Positions 36,583 through 45,082 of a stretch of DNA of 64,000 nucleotides are shown here, one piece after another. This DNA comes from Psychrobacter sp. NG254. Lineage in GTDB: Bacteria > Pseudomonadota > Gammaproteobacteria > Pseudomonadales > Moraxellaceae. Numbering within the stretch: the first letter of the stretch is position 1; each line of letters begins with the position of its first letter. The DNA is taken from assembly GCF_015277735.1 (NCBI RefSeq), contig NZ_JADHDA010000004.1, positions 372,001 through 436,000 on the forward strand, written 5' to 3'. A program made the position numbers and the translations under genes. The notes beneath the pieces are model-generated. The model ran no database searches. It saw nothing but the letters and a program-made list of their open reading frames with translations, and had not been told where the DNA came from.

Positions 36583-36638
36583 TTTTAATTATTATTTATG
36601 GGTCTAACGACTGGCAACTACCTGGCTATCGAAATGCT

Positions 36639-39600
36639 CTAACTATCTAAGCCTTCTAAGGCCGCAAACATTGGTGCGTATAACGGCTGTGCTAAGGTGG
36701 TCAATGAGGCTGATAAGGCCTTAAAAGCATCTTGATCACGCAACACATACTGCCAGATGGCATGCTGCGAGCACGTATCGTATAGCGTGTCTGAGAAATA
36801 ACTCGGCCTTAACCAGTCTGAGAAGTCTGCGCGTTTTGGCCAATAACTCACACCCTCTTCGACATTTGCGCACTTATCAAGATAACTGAGTGCATACTCA
36901 GGCAGTAAGGTAATAGGCACTTGACCCGATAAATTGGCAAAAACTGCCCACTTTATCAGCTCAATCACTGCGTCGTTATATAGGATAGGGCTGAGTCTAA
37001 ATGCGATTACTTTGTCGTATGCATCAACTTGCGAGCTGGGCTTATTAAAACGCCAAATGCTCACGCCGTCATTGGATGCTACTTGCTCGGCAGTAGTGCG
37101 TCTGGCCACTTGCCAATATAAATGCGACAACCAAAACTTGAGTAAATGCTTGGGACCAGCAGAGCTAGGTAATATATTTAACCAATGCGTGGGTGACTGC
37201 TTGGCATAAGACATGTCTGTCTGAATATGTGCTTTATGGTGATGGCCATCTATTGGCATTGATGATGGTGCTGATATCGGTACTGGTATTGGTACTGAGC
37301 CTTTCATCTTAATCATGTTGGGCAGTAGCTTGTACAGCATCTCGTGATCAGCGTCATTTAAGACCGTCGCCAGTTCTATCTGAACAGGATGCTCGGTGGT
37401 GGGCGTCAATAACTGTAAACCAGTGGTATTTTCTTCTGCCTCATCAAAACCACTGGCTATTAACTGCTCTTTGAACGCCAAACATTGCTGTTGTAGTTTC
37501 TGTTGTTGGTTGGGAATGGTGGTTTGGCGAGCGACACCTGCTGGTATGATCTTTTGATACATCAGAATTTGGCTGTCTTGCATGGCAGCACTGTTGATAT
37601 CCGTCGCACTTTCTTCATCGATGCTATTGTTAGTATTAGAGGCCAAGCCATTGATTAGATGCGCTTTAATTTGGTAAGTCGTTAAATTGTCTAAAAACAA
37701 CGGCTCTTGATGCGCCATCGCCTCCTCGCCTTGCACCACATGTACTTTTTGAGTCCGCAGAAAAGCTTTGGCAGGATGGCGCACCTGATACACCAATGCT
37801 CCTTCAATATCTATTTCATGTGTATCAAATATAGATTGAGTAAGCATCTCAGTCAGATGCTTGATATCGCCAGTGTCATTTTTGTTGACACTACCTGTTT
37901 CTAGCGATAGAAGCTCGACCAATACAGGCAGCGTTTGTGCATCTATTTGACCCAGCTTACCCAACCCTTGACCCAGTACCTGAGCGACTGCTTTGTATTG
38001 CGCTTTTGTAGGTAAACCAACCAGCTGCGCGTGCTCACTGGCAACTCGACCTTTTAAAGTATCAAACACAGCCTGCCAAAGTGGCGCTGGCGGGAACTGC
38101 TTTTTTTGTGCCAGTTTGGTTTTGCGCATGGCTGTATTTAGCATAGCGTCTAGCTCGTCAATCATATCAACAGGGCTGTCATCCTGAGCATTGACACCGA
38201 CACCGACACCGACATTAATACTGACACTGGCATCAGTAGACGCTTGGTCAAACACATCAGCAGCTTCAATCTCTGTTTCAAACAGACTTTTATGAAAGGG
38301 TAACGCAGGATGCTCTGTCACGAGCCACTGTTTAATCAATTTGGGCAAATAGCGCTTTAGACTGTCGGTGGTTGAGTCAATATTATCAGGCAAAGTGTCG
38401 AGCGAGTTGACTTGCCACTGTACCTCACCCTGCAAAAACTGTAATAACTCACTAACAGGGTTGGCTGGCAAATGCTCATGCGTGTCTGTCAAGCTTTGGC
38501 CATTATAGAATATCCAGCAAGCACTACGCGCGCACAGTAACGCATCCAAAAACGCCCCATTATCATCATCCTCACTCACTCTATCACCGCGACGAGCATT
38601 GGTGGCTTTCATCAAATCGTATCGGTTGTCACGGTCGCGTGCAGGAAACTCAGACAGATTCATGTTGAGCATCACCACTAAGTTAAAAGGCACATTTCTC
38701 AGTGCGCCAAATCGCCCAAAAGTAATCACACCCGTCGGCTCAGCACTGACCTGTTGACTCTCAAGCTCCGCCTCAATACTGTCTAGCATAAAGCTCAGTT
38801 TAAGCGGTAACTGCTCCACGCCTGCCAGCCTCTGCTCGACCTCGCTGTTGGCGATATCGCCACTAGAGTACTGTTTATAATGACGGTTGGCACGTAAGCT
38901 GGATTTAAAGCCGTTCATGGCATTATAGATAGCGCGCATGGTACGCGTTTGATCCACATCGCCAAAGTAACGATGGATGACTTGGGTCTCAATCTGATCG
39001 AGCCAGTCCTCAGCTTTCATCTTTTGGGTATGATCATCACGGCGGGCAGTCAAGCCAGTATAAATACGGCAAAGGGCTTCAACAATAATCGCATCATTTA
39101 GGCTCACTTGAAGCAGCGGTATGGTTTTCTCTGGCAATGCAGTACTCGGCCACTCATCTGGTGTTAAAGGATACAAACAATCGCTCAAACCAGCCTCTGG
39201 CATCACCAAACCCAAAGTCAATGTATCCAGTGCCTGTGCAAAGCTAAAACGATAGTCAAAGTCATTGGCATCTAAGGTTTGTTTAAGATGTTGCTCATCA
39301 AAACCGCGGATAAAACCTGCCTCTATCAACAAATCACACCCACGGCTCATTTGTTCGCGGGTTAGACCAAAACTTTCAAACAATGGCGGCAGCATCAGCC
39401 AATCTAAAACCTCTGCCGCCTCAAAACGGGCGCTGTGGCTGCCCAGCAGCTTATAAAATCCAATAATGGCTTCCCATAATTGACGAATATCCGCATCGAC
39501 GACACCAGTCACTTTGGCAGGCAATGTCAAACCATCTTGACCCTTACCATTGACAAAAATAGAGCTAATGAGCGCATGATGGCGCTCTACGTCGGGTAGC

Positions 39601-41177
39601 AACACAACAATGTCAGATATATGGCGATTTTTTTCACCGCGTTTGATGGGTTCGTTAAGCCAGCGCCCAATCATGATACGCAGCACTTCGAGCTGACGCT
39701 GCAGACTATGACATGAATGTATGCTTAGGCTATTGTCTTGCGAAGACATTGCCCAAAAACGGTCTATCTCAAAGCGCTTATTCTCTAGTGCCTCATCTTC
39801 ATACCAAGCGGCGGCTTGCGACTCTTTATCATAACTTGGCTCTAGTTGCTGACTCACTGCTTGAGAGACTTTTGCCGCTGTTGCTTGCTGAGTGGCTGTC
39901 TCATCAAGCATCAGCACATCATTTTGCAAGCGCCTTAACAGACTTGGGCTATGTTGCATATTCTGAGTATTGTTAGTCTGATCAGCATCAGTAGGATCAC
40001 TATTTAAGCCAACGCTCAGCGTATCATCAAAATCATCTTGCCATTCTACCAGTGCATCGTCGTATTGCTCATTACCCGACAAGTTAGCAAGCATGGCGAA
40101 AGCATCCCGCGATTGCTTGCCCAGACGCGATAGCAAGCTGTGCCCATAATCGCGCAAAAACACGCTTTCAGGATTGATAATCTGCTGGCGCTGCAACCAG
40201 GACTTATCGACAATATCTGCCCAAAACAGCTTTGATGGGTTGTAGTGCAGCAGTGTGATATTCATGTATTTTGATAGCTGCTGCAAGAAATCCAGCTCGG
40301 TCTGTGGCAATTGCTGAATGGTAAAAATGCGCAGAACAGTGGGCAGCTGCGCACGTTCATTTGCTTGGTTACTGTCTAAAGCTGACCAAAAGGTTTTTTC
40401 GAGCGCCACACGGTGCTGATGCACATCAGCAAACAACTGCAACCATAGAAACCGCTGAGCAATCTCGAGCTCCGCGTAATGCGCCACCAACCAATCAGGC
40501 GTGCCGCGCGCATACTTATCAAAGCGCAGTGACAAAGCATCTTTCTCAGCTATCATCTCATCCACATTGAGCGGCCTGTCATCCGACCACTTTGCCAACC
40601 AATCTTCACGGTGGGTTAAATAGCGGTTAAACACTCGTGCCAAATCACTTGCCAGCTGCCAAATGCGGGCATCTTGTTGTGCCTTATCCTGTCGCACATT
40701 GTCTTGCTGTAAATTATCTTGCTGTGCATTGCCTTGTTGCGCCTCTGCATCCGGCTCATCAATTAAAGAGGCCAGCAGTGGGTTTACTGGATGTTTTTCA
40801 TCTGCAACAATGGCTGCTTGATAGTAGGTCAAATATCCAAATAACCGCCATTGCATCACCGTTGGTGACAACACAGCCACTTCTGGCACATTCAATGTAA
40901 TCGCTGTTGGGTCTGTCTGTAACAAATGCGCATTATGGCGACTTAGCACATCCTGCATCAGCGTCCATTGATACTGACCCCAAAACTTGGTACGCACTAA
41001 TGTACTGATGCCTGCACGACTGGCAATGGTTTTGTCCAACCAATCCCCAAGTACCATTGAGGGCACAATCACAATAAAAGGTGCAAAGACCGACTGGTTC
41101 TTTGACTGATATTGTTCAAGCAATTTATCGACGAGGTTTTCGGTACGGTGCGACTGAATAATGGTAAACATAGACAA
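36639..41177 (-). CDS. recC: Exodeoxyribonuclease V subunit gamma (RecC)
   Basis: RecC holds the complex together and recognises Chi with its catalytically dead helicase and nuclease folds. The 1512-aa protein is much longer than E. coli RecC (1122 aa). Family features are the N-terminal FTIIQSHRTENLVDKLLEQY, APFIVIVPSMVLGDWLD, ISTLVRTKFWGQYQWTLM and the central GVITFGRFGALRNVPF, then LNMNLSEFPARDRDNRYDLM and LRANRHY. Extra length comes from low-complexity insertions: a 15-bp tandem repeat encoding Gln/Asp-rich units (40674-40748), a GVGVGV stretch near 38200, and a Pro/Ile/Val repeat near 37280. RecC is first in the unit; no ptrA lies between recC and recB, unlike in E. coli. Confidence 0.93.
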   Translation of the reverse strand: MSMFTIIQSHRTENLVDKLLEQYQSKNQSVFAPFIVIVPSMVLGDWLDKTIASRAGISTLVRTKFWGQYQWTLMQDVLSRHNAHLLQTDPTAITLNVPEVAVLSPTVMQWRLFGYLTYYQAAIVADEKHPVNPLLASLIDEPDAEAQQGNAQQDNLQQDNVRQDKAQQDARIWQLASDLARVFNRYLTHREDWLAKWSDDRPLNVDEMIAEKDALSLRFDKYARGTPDWLVAHYAELEIAQRFLWLQLFADVHQHRVALEKTFWSALDSNQANERAQLPTVLRIFTIQQLPQTELDFLQQLSKYMNITLLHYNPSKLFWADIVDKSWLQRQQIINPESVFLRDYGHSLLSRLGKQSRDAFAMLANLSGNEQYDDALVEWQDDFDDTLSVGLNSDPTDADQTNNTQNMQHSPSLLRRLQNDVLMLDETATQQATAAKVSQAVSQQLEPSYDKESQAAAWYEDEALENKRFEIDRFWAMSSQDNSLSIHSCHSLQRQLEVLRIMIGRWLNEPIKRGEKNRHISDIVVLLPDVERHHALISSIFVNGKGQDGLTLPAKVTGVVDADIRQLWEAIIGFYKLLGSHSARFEAAEVLDWLMLPPLFESFGLTREQMSRGCDLLIEAGFIRGFDEQHLKQTLDANDFDYRFSFAQALDTLTLGLVMPEAGLSDCLYPLTPDEWPSTALPEKTIPLLQVSLNDAIIVEALCRIYTGLTARRDDHTQKMKAEDWLDQIETQVIHRYFGDVDQTRTMRAIYNAMNGFKSSLRANRHYKQYSSGDIANSEVEQRLAGVEQLPLKLSFMLDSIEAELESQQVSAEPTGVITFGRFGALRNVPFNLVVMLNMNLSEFPARDRDNRYDLMKATNARRGDRVSEDDDNGAFLDALLCARSACWIFYNGQSLTDTHEHLPANPVSELLQFLQGEVQWQVNSLDTLPDNIDSTTDSLKRYLPKLIKQWLVTEHPALPFHKSLFETEIEAADVFDQASTDASVSINVGVGVGVNAQDDSPVDMIDELDAMLNTAMRKTKLAQKKQFPPAPLWQAVFDTLKGRVASEHAQLVGLPTKAQYKAVAQVLGQGLGKLGQIDAQTLPVLVELLSLETGSVNKNDTGDIKHLTEMLTQSIFDTHEIDIEGALVYQVRHPAKAFLRTQKVHVVQGEEAMAHQEPLFLDNLTTYQIKAHLINGLASNTNNSIDEESATDINSAAMQDSQILMYQKIIPAGVARQTTIPNQQQKLQQQCLAFKEQLIASGFDEAEENTTGLQLLTPTTEHPVQIELATVLNDADHEMLYKLLPNMIKMKGSVPIPVPISAPSSMPIDGHHHKAHIQTDMSYAKQSPTHWLNILPSSAGPKHLLKFWLSHLYWQVARRTTAEQVASNDGVSIWRFNKPSSQVDAYDKVIAFRLSPILYNDAVIELIKWAVFANLSGQVPITLLPEYALSYLDKCANVEEGVSYWPKRADFSDWLRPSYFSDTLYDTCSQHAIWQYVLRDQDAFKALSASLTTLAQPLYAPMFAALEGLDS
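40674..40748 (-). repeat. 15-bp tandem repeat within recC
   Basis: Five imperfect 15-bp units, starting on the plus strand TTGTTGTGCCTTATC, encode AQQGN, AQQDN, LQQDN, VRQDK and AQQDA in RecC. Units differ by one to five bases and all are in frame, so changes in copy number would keep the reading frame. Confidence 0.85.
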
Positions 41178-41704
41178 TTATCTGATTAAAATAGGAATAA
41201 AATACTTTGGCTTATAAAGGTGGCGTAGATACGGTATCGTTGACACTTTTGAAGGCGCTAAAAATAGAAGCGCTAAAAAACCCGAGCAACCATTGATATA
41301 GTCAGTTCAATATAATTTCGATACAAGGAAACCGAGTGCAAGTTATACATTAGTATGCTTAGCGAGGATGACGATGTAGCGGACTTATATAGACTTGACT
41401 ATACTCACCAATGCATACTTGGTTGTCGTTACGATGATGCATTTCTGCTAGCATGTTTGTCTTAAACCATACATAACCACTCAAAGATGGCCAAACAAAG
41501 CCGGCTATCAGTGTGCCATTGATGGTGATCGTTTACTAGTATAGTTACGGGTATTGTAATACTTTACGACATTCAGTGTCGCTCTATAGTACTATTTATA
41601 TGTGTGTCTATAGAAGAGAATCTCGCTTTCTGTCTCTTTAAGACAGATCAGCGCTGACGATTTATTTTAACCAACAAGTCTAATTAACGAGAGCATGTAA
41701 TATT
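41178..41704. other. 527-bp gap upstream of recC containing a MITE-like repeat
   Basis: No gene is seen here. The stretch carries the MITE-like copy at 41297-41403 and should hold the divergent promoters of recC (minus) and the gene at 41705 (plus). A direct repeat GCGCTAAAAA occurs twice near 41255-41280. The remainder is unremarkable. Confidence 0.6.
41297..41403 (+). repeat. MITE-like dispersed repeat, copy B
   Basis: This 107-bp stretch matches the reverse complement of 22660-22766 along its length. Its ends are imperfect inverted repeats of about 19 bp: the left reads TATAGTCAGTTCAATATAA and the right, complemented, TATAGTCAAGTCTATATAA. No open reading frame is present. Size, terminal repeats and intergenic position fit a non-autonomous miniature element. 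The family is unknown to me. Confidence 0.75.
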
Positions 41705-42235
41705 ATGCCATTGCGCCCCATTGATGCCATATTTGTTCACCCAAAGCAACGTCTGTATGTTGTCTATTATCGCGGCGAGCTGTGGCGATTGCCACGTATG
41801 AAGATTGATGACAGATCGTGGCAAAACAGAAAACCCTACACAGATGACAATAGCTCACTCTACCTAAGTATTCATCAGTCTATTAGCGATCCCGTACTCG
41901 CGCAGAAATTACGAACATTAGACTTACCTACTGCCGTACGGGGTAGTACGTTAGCGCGTTTTGAAGCATGGTGGGAAGCACAGGGTTTTAGCTGGCTAAA
42001 AGATAGGCTGAGCACTGGTGAGTCGCCGTTAGCGGCGCACCACACCAACCCACTGTCAAAAATGTTTGACAACCCACCTACCTTACCTTCAGACTCTCAC
42101 CCTTCTCTACCCAGCGATAATAAAAAGTTCAGTCACAGGGGTAGCGTACAAGCCTCAACACCTGCCATAGAAGAAGATGTGTTTGCAGATATGTTGGCAG
42201 TATTGACAGAGGAAGTGCTCGATCAAAAGCTTTGA
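41705..42235 (+). CDS. Unknown soluble protein
   Basis: I do not recognise this 176-aa protein. The N-terminal 100 residues look globular (DAIFVHPKQRLYVVYYRGEL, then SWQNRKPYTDDNSSLYLSIH, and FEAWWEAQGFSWLKDRLS). They are followed by a Ser/Pro-rich linker (about 110-150) and a short acidic helical end (EEDVFADMLAVLTEEVLDQK). There is no signal peptide or membrane span. The ATG at 41705 has only a weak GAGAG upstream. It precedes the membrane-anchored ModA-like gene by 63 bp in the same direction and may share its transcript. Confidence 0.65.
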   Translation: MPLRPIDAIFVHPKQRLYVVYYRGELWRLPRMKIDDRSWQNRKPYTDDNSSLYLSIHQSISDPVLAQKLRTLDLPTAVRGSTLARFEAWWEAQGFSWLKDRLSTGESPLAAHHTNPLSKMFDNPPTLPSDSHPSLPSDNKKFSHRGSVQASTPAIEEDVFADMLAVLTEEVLDQKL

Positions 42236-42298
42236 TATCTCAATACAAAATATCGCGTAACCATTAAAATGAATCCATTAATAAAAGAGCAGTAATAT

Positions 42299-43099
42299 AT
42301 GAAAGACTACAAGCTGCTACTGGCTGGACTGATTTTGCTATTATTGACCGCTTTTATTGCCATCTTTACCTGGCTATGGATCAACAACCGCAAAAATACA
42401 GACCCGTTACCTGTCATGGTAAGCACAAACGAATCTACGACTGTAGAGGATGGTGGCGATGAAGCTTTGAATCAAACACTCTATATCCGAGCAGAAGAAA
42501 ACCTACAAGCCCCTTTAGATGACATTATTGCTAGTTTTAAGTCTCGCTATCCTCGAATACAGGTTTCGGCAAGCTATGTACCTGCCAATGTACTTTTGGC
42601 TGTATCAAAAAACGAGGCGACTAAAGACAGTCAGCTCCATGCTGTCTTTGATACAGATATAATTATCGCTAATGAGGATCTATCTATAGAACGCATTGCA
42701 CCACTACAAGCAAACATAGAATCGACTCTCCAAAAAGAAAATCGGCAACAGACAACTGTCAATACAGCTGATGCTGATGTCTCTAACGCTGAAAATAAAG
42801 ACATAGATACTGCCGAAAACAACCGTAAACAAATACAAACCATCAGTGCTTTTGACTATGCGATTGAAGATAAAAAAGCGCTGCAAGGGATTGTTTTGAC
42901 AGACAGTACGACTGCTATTAGCTTTCGAAACTTCCTACTTTCAAGTACGGGTCAAGAAATATTAGAAAAATATAATTATCATAATATTAATGGTTATGAA
43001 AACAGTGTGAATGACTTGTTCAAACCAACGTCACGTGCTAAAAAAGCAACAGGTGATAATCCCGTAGATGTCGCTGATGCCCTTAGCAATGGTGAGTAA
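42299..43099 (+). CDS. Membrane-anchored ModA-like periplasmic protein
   Basis: This 266-aa protein has an uncleaved-looking N-terminal span (about 4-28, LLLAGLILLLLTAFIAIFTW). It then has a segment resembling the start of a molybdate-type periplasmic binding protein (LYIRAEENLQAPLDDIIASF, KSRYPRIQVSASYVPANVLL) and, near residues 200-225, the matching C-terminal motif (LTDSTTAISFRNFLLSSTGQ, EILEKYNY). The middle third, which normally forms much of the second lobe, is a low-complexity Asn/Thr/Asp stretch (about 140-180). It therefore looks like a reduced, tethered binding protein that may not bind oxyanions. No modB or modC is adjacent. Confidence 0.6.
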   Translation: MKDYKLLLAGLILLLLTAFIAIFTWLWINNRKNTDPLPVMVSTNESTTVEDGGDEALNQTLYIRAEENLQAPLDDIIASFKSRYPRIQVSASYVPANVLLAVSKNEATKDSQLHAVFDTDIIIANEDLSIERIAPLQANIESTLQKENRQQTTVNTADADVSNAENKDIDTAENNRKQIQTISAFDYAIEDKKALQGIVLTDSTTAISFRNFLLSSTGQEILEKYNYHNINGYENSVNDLFKPTSRAKKATGDNPVDVADALSNGE

Positions 43100-43172
43100 T
43101 GATAAATTGTCTCTATTTGTCTTTTGTTGATTGCTTTTACGACTGCTTTTTCCTACAATGTCACTCCATAAT

Positions 43173-43248
43173 GCGCCTATAGCTCAACAGGATAGAGCAG
43201 TTGCCTCCTAAGCGATCGATCCGAGTTCGAGTCTTGGTGGGCGCACCA
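43173..43248 (+). tRNA. tRNA-Arg (anticodon CCT)
   Basis: A full cloverleaf folds in 76 bases. The acceptor stem GCGCCTA pairs with TGGGCGC (one G-T), the D arm is GCTC/GAGC, and the anticodon stem GTTGC/GCGAT encloses the loop CTCCTAA with anticodon CCT. The T arm CCGAG/CTTGG encloses TTCGAGT, and the 3' end ACCA is encoded. The 3' part of this gene is the left attachment site of the island. Confidence 0.95.
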
Positions 43249-43280
43249 ATTATTGTATTCAGACATAACCTCGCATTACC
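43232..43280 (+). repeat. attL direct repeat at the tRNA-Arg 3' end
   Basis: The first 28 bases (43232-43259), which cover the T-arm end and acceptor of the tRNA, are identical to 59569-59596. After one C/T difference another 20 bases also match, giving a 49-bp direct repeat with one mismatch. This is the left boundary of the integrative island. Confidence 0.92.
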
Positions 43281-43359
43281 CCAATCCGCTACAGCCCCCG
43301 AATTGACTTACATTACGTCTTCCTGCATCACTTGTCATTACCTAGCAGCACCACTACAC

Positions 43360-43434
43360 TGTTGTTAAATATGTTGTTAAATATTCAACAAGAGCGTTAT
43401 TTGTTGTTAAATTCTCTTAGGTTTTGTTGTTAAA
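43360..43434 (+). repeat. Four TGTTGTTAAA repeats before the integrase gene
   Basis: Exact decamers start at 43360, 43372, 43402 and 43425, all in the same orientation. The first two form a 22-bp block found again at 59489-59510 near the right end. The last lies inside an AGGTTTT/AAAACCT hairpin. Position and duplication at both island ends fit arm-type binding sites for the integrase N-terminal domain or an excisionase. Confidence 0.7.
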
Positions 43435-43461
43435 ACCTCTCCACGCCTTTAAGGCCAAGTC

Positions 43462-44928
43462 ATGACAAAGAGAAAAGACTACCAGTTGACGGATGCTGGC
43501 GTAAAATCTATTGCCAAACAATCACCACCTAGTAAAATTACACGCCACGGTGATGGCAATAATCTATATCTAATACAACATCCAAACGGTTCCCTATTTT
43601 GGCAAATGGCTTATCGCTATCAATCTAATAAAGATCTCAAACCTAAGCAAAAAACCTATCAGATAGGTATCTACAAACCAGCCAAACTAGATATAGATTC
43701 CTCCTTCAAACCAGAAGTATCGTTAAAACAAGCACGATTGGCACGTGATAAAGCTAAATCATCACTTGACGACGGTATTGATCCTACCGACCAAAAAAAC
43801 CTTCATAAAAATAACTTTGAGCAGAAAGATTTATTTAAAATTATTGCTAACAGTTATATCAATGACAAGTCAGAAACCACGCCCAAGAATATTCAAAAGC
43901 TGCATACCTATTTAGACAAGCATGTCTCACCACATATAGGTGACTATCCTATAAATGCTATTACTGCTCAAGATGTTATTAAAACTGGATTAGCAATTCA
44001 AACGTATTTTGAAAAGCAAGGTAAGTGGACGACTGACACAACACACAAGTGCGTGGCGTTTATCAGTTCGGTTTTTGAGTATGCTATCAACACGCTAGGT
44101 TATGATCTTATTAATATTGCTCATGGACGCAGTAGAGCGCTGAGACCTCATAAGGCTGAGCGTATGAAAGCAGTAGAACAACACCAATTCCCTGAGCTAC
44201 TGCGTAATATTGATCAATACAGTGTAGATAATCCAAATGCTCATGAACAGACCGTCGCGGGCATGCAATTAATGACGCTGTGTTTTGTTAGAACAAAAGA
44301 GTTGAGGTTTTTTGAATGGTCAGAGATTGATTATCATAAAAGCGTTTGGCGAGTGCCAGCGCACAAGATGAAGATGCGTCAGGATCACATTATCCCCCTA
44401 TCACCACAAGCTATGGCTATCATCGAGCGTATGCGTCCCATAACTGAGCGGACAGGCTATGTTTTCTACAACTTTGAGCGCAGTAATCCATATAGCGAAG
44501 TATGGTTTAATCAAGCATTAAAGCGCATGGGCTACACAGGTGATCCCTACCCTAAAATGACGGGACACGGATTTAGACAGCTTGCGAGCACAGGATTGTA
44601 TGAGCTGCAGTTTCCAGAAAACATTATTGAAGTCCAGTTAGCCCACCTTGAACAATCCAGTGTTAAAAAACGATACGACCTCTCAGCCCACTTAGCAGAA
44701 CGTCAAATTATGATGAACCGTTGGGCAGACCACTTAGACGACTTGCGAGCTGGAAAAGCGGTTAGCTTTGACCTTTTAACGCCTAGTGAGGTATCGAGCG
44801 AGATAGGCAGTCGCAGGGTACAGGCCACAGATATAGAGTTACATGATAAAGAAACGTTAATAAAAAGCTTGCAAGCTCAAGGTATATCGCCTGACTTATT
44901 GGCTCAGATCGCCGGCCAAATAACCTAA
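43462..44928 (+). CDS. int: Tyrosine recombinase/integrase of the island (P4 type)
   Basis: This 488-aa integrase catalyses site-specific insertion and excision at the tRNA-Arg att site. Residues 1-110 form the DUF4102-type arm-binding domain (KITRHGDGNNLYLIQHPNGS, DARDKAKSSLDDGIDP-like). A core-binding domain spans about 115-220. The catalytic domain has Arg in VRTKELRFFEWSEID (near 276), HGFRQLAST (near 369), the HLE of VQLAHLEQSSVKKRYDL, and the nucleophilic Tyr there (near 406). The C-terminal 70 residues extend beyond the catalytic Tyr. It faces away from the adjacent tRNA, as usual for this class. The start at 43462 follows AAGG. Confidence 0.95.
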   Translation: MTKRKDYQLTDAGVKSIAKQSPPSKITRHGDGNNLYLIQHPNGSLFWQMAYRYQSNKDLKPKQKTYQIGIYKPAKLDIDSSFKPEVSLKQARLARDKAKSSLDDGIDPTDQKNLHKNNFEQKDLFKIIANSYINDKSETTPKNIQKLHTYLDKHVSPHIGDYPINAITAQDVIKTGLAIQTYFEKQGKWTTDTTHKCVAFISSVFEYAINTLGYDLINIAHGRSRALRPHKAERMKAVEQHQFPELLRNIDQYSVDNPNAHEQTVAGMQLMTLCFVRTKELRFFEWSEIDYHKSVWRVPAHKMKMRQDHIIPLSPQAMAIIERMRPITERTGYVFYNFERSNPYSEVWFNQALKRMGYTGDPYPKMTGHGFRQLASTGLYELQFPENIIEVQLAHLEQSSVKKRYDLSAHLAERQIMMNRWADHLDDLRAGKAVSFDLLTPSEVSSEIGSRRVQATDIELHDKETLIKSLQAQGISPDLLAQIAGQIT

Positions 44929-45082
44929 TATTACATCTTCAGTATTGCTCTGACATATCAAATTTTATAGCGTTATGCGCTGTCATCACAAACGTAAGAC
45001 TAGGATTAATATCCGAACTCCAGCCACCGCACCCTTATGCTGTTGATGTCTTGCTTCTATTTTATTTTAAGGGTGTATAGGT

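Noticed and set aside
29605..41177. Many open frames of 60-110 codons on the plus strand opposite recBCD
   Set aside because: They are antisense shadows of strongly supported helicase genes and show no family features.
42299..43099. Functional molybdate uptake system
   Set aside because: The middle lobe is replaced by low-complexity sequence and there is no modB or modC.
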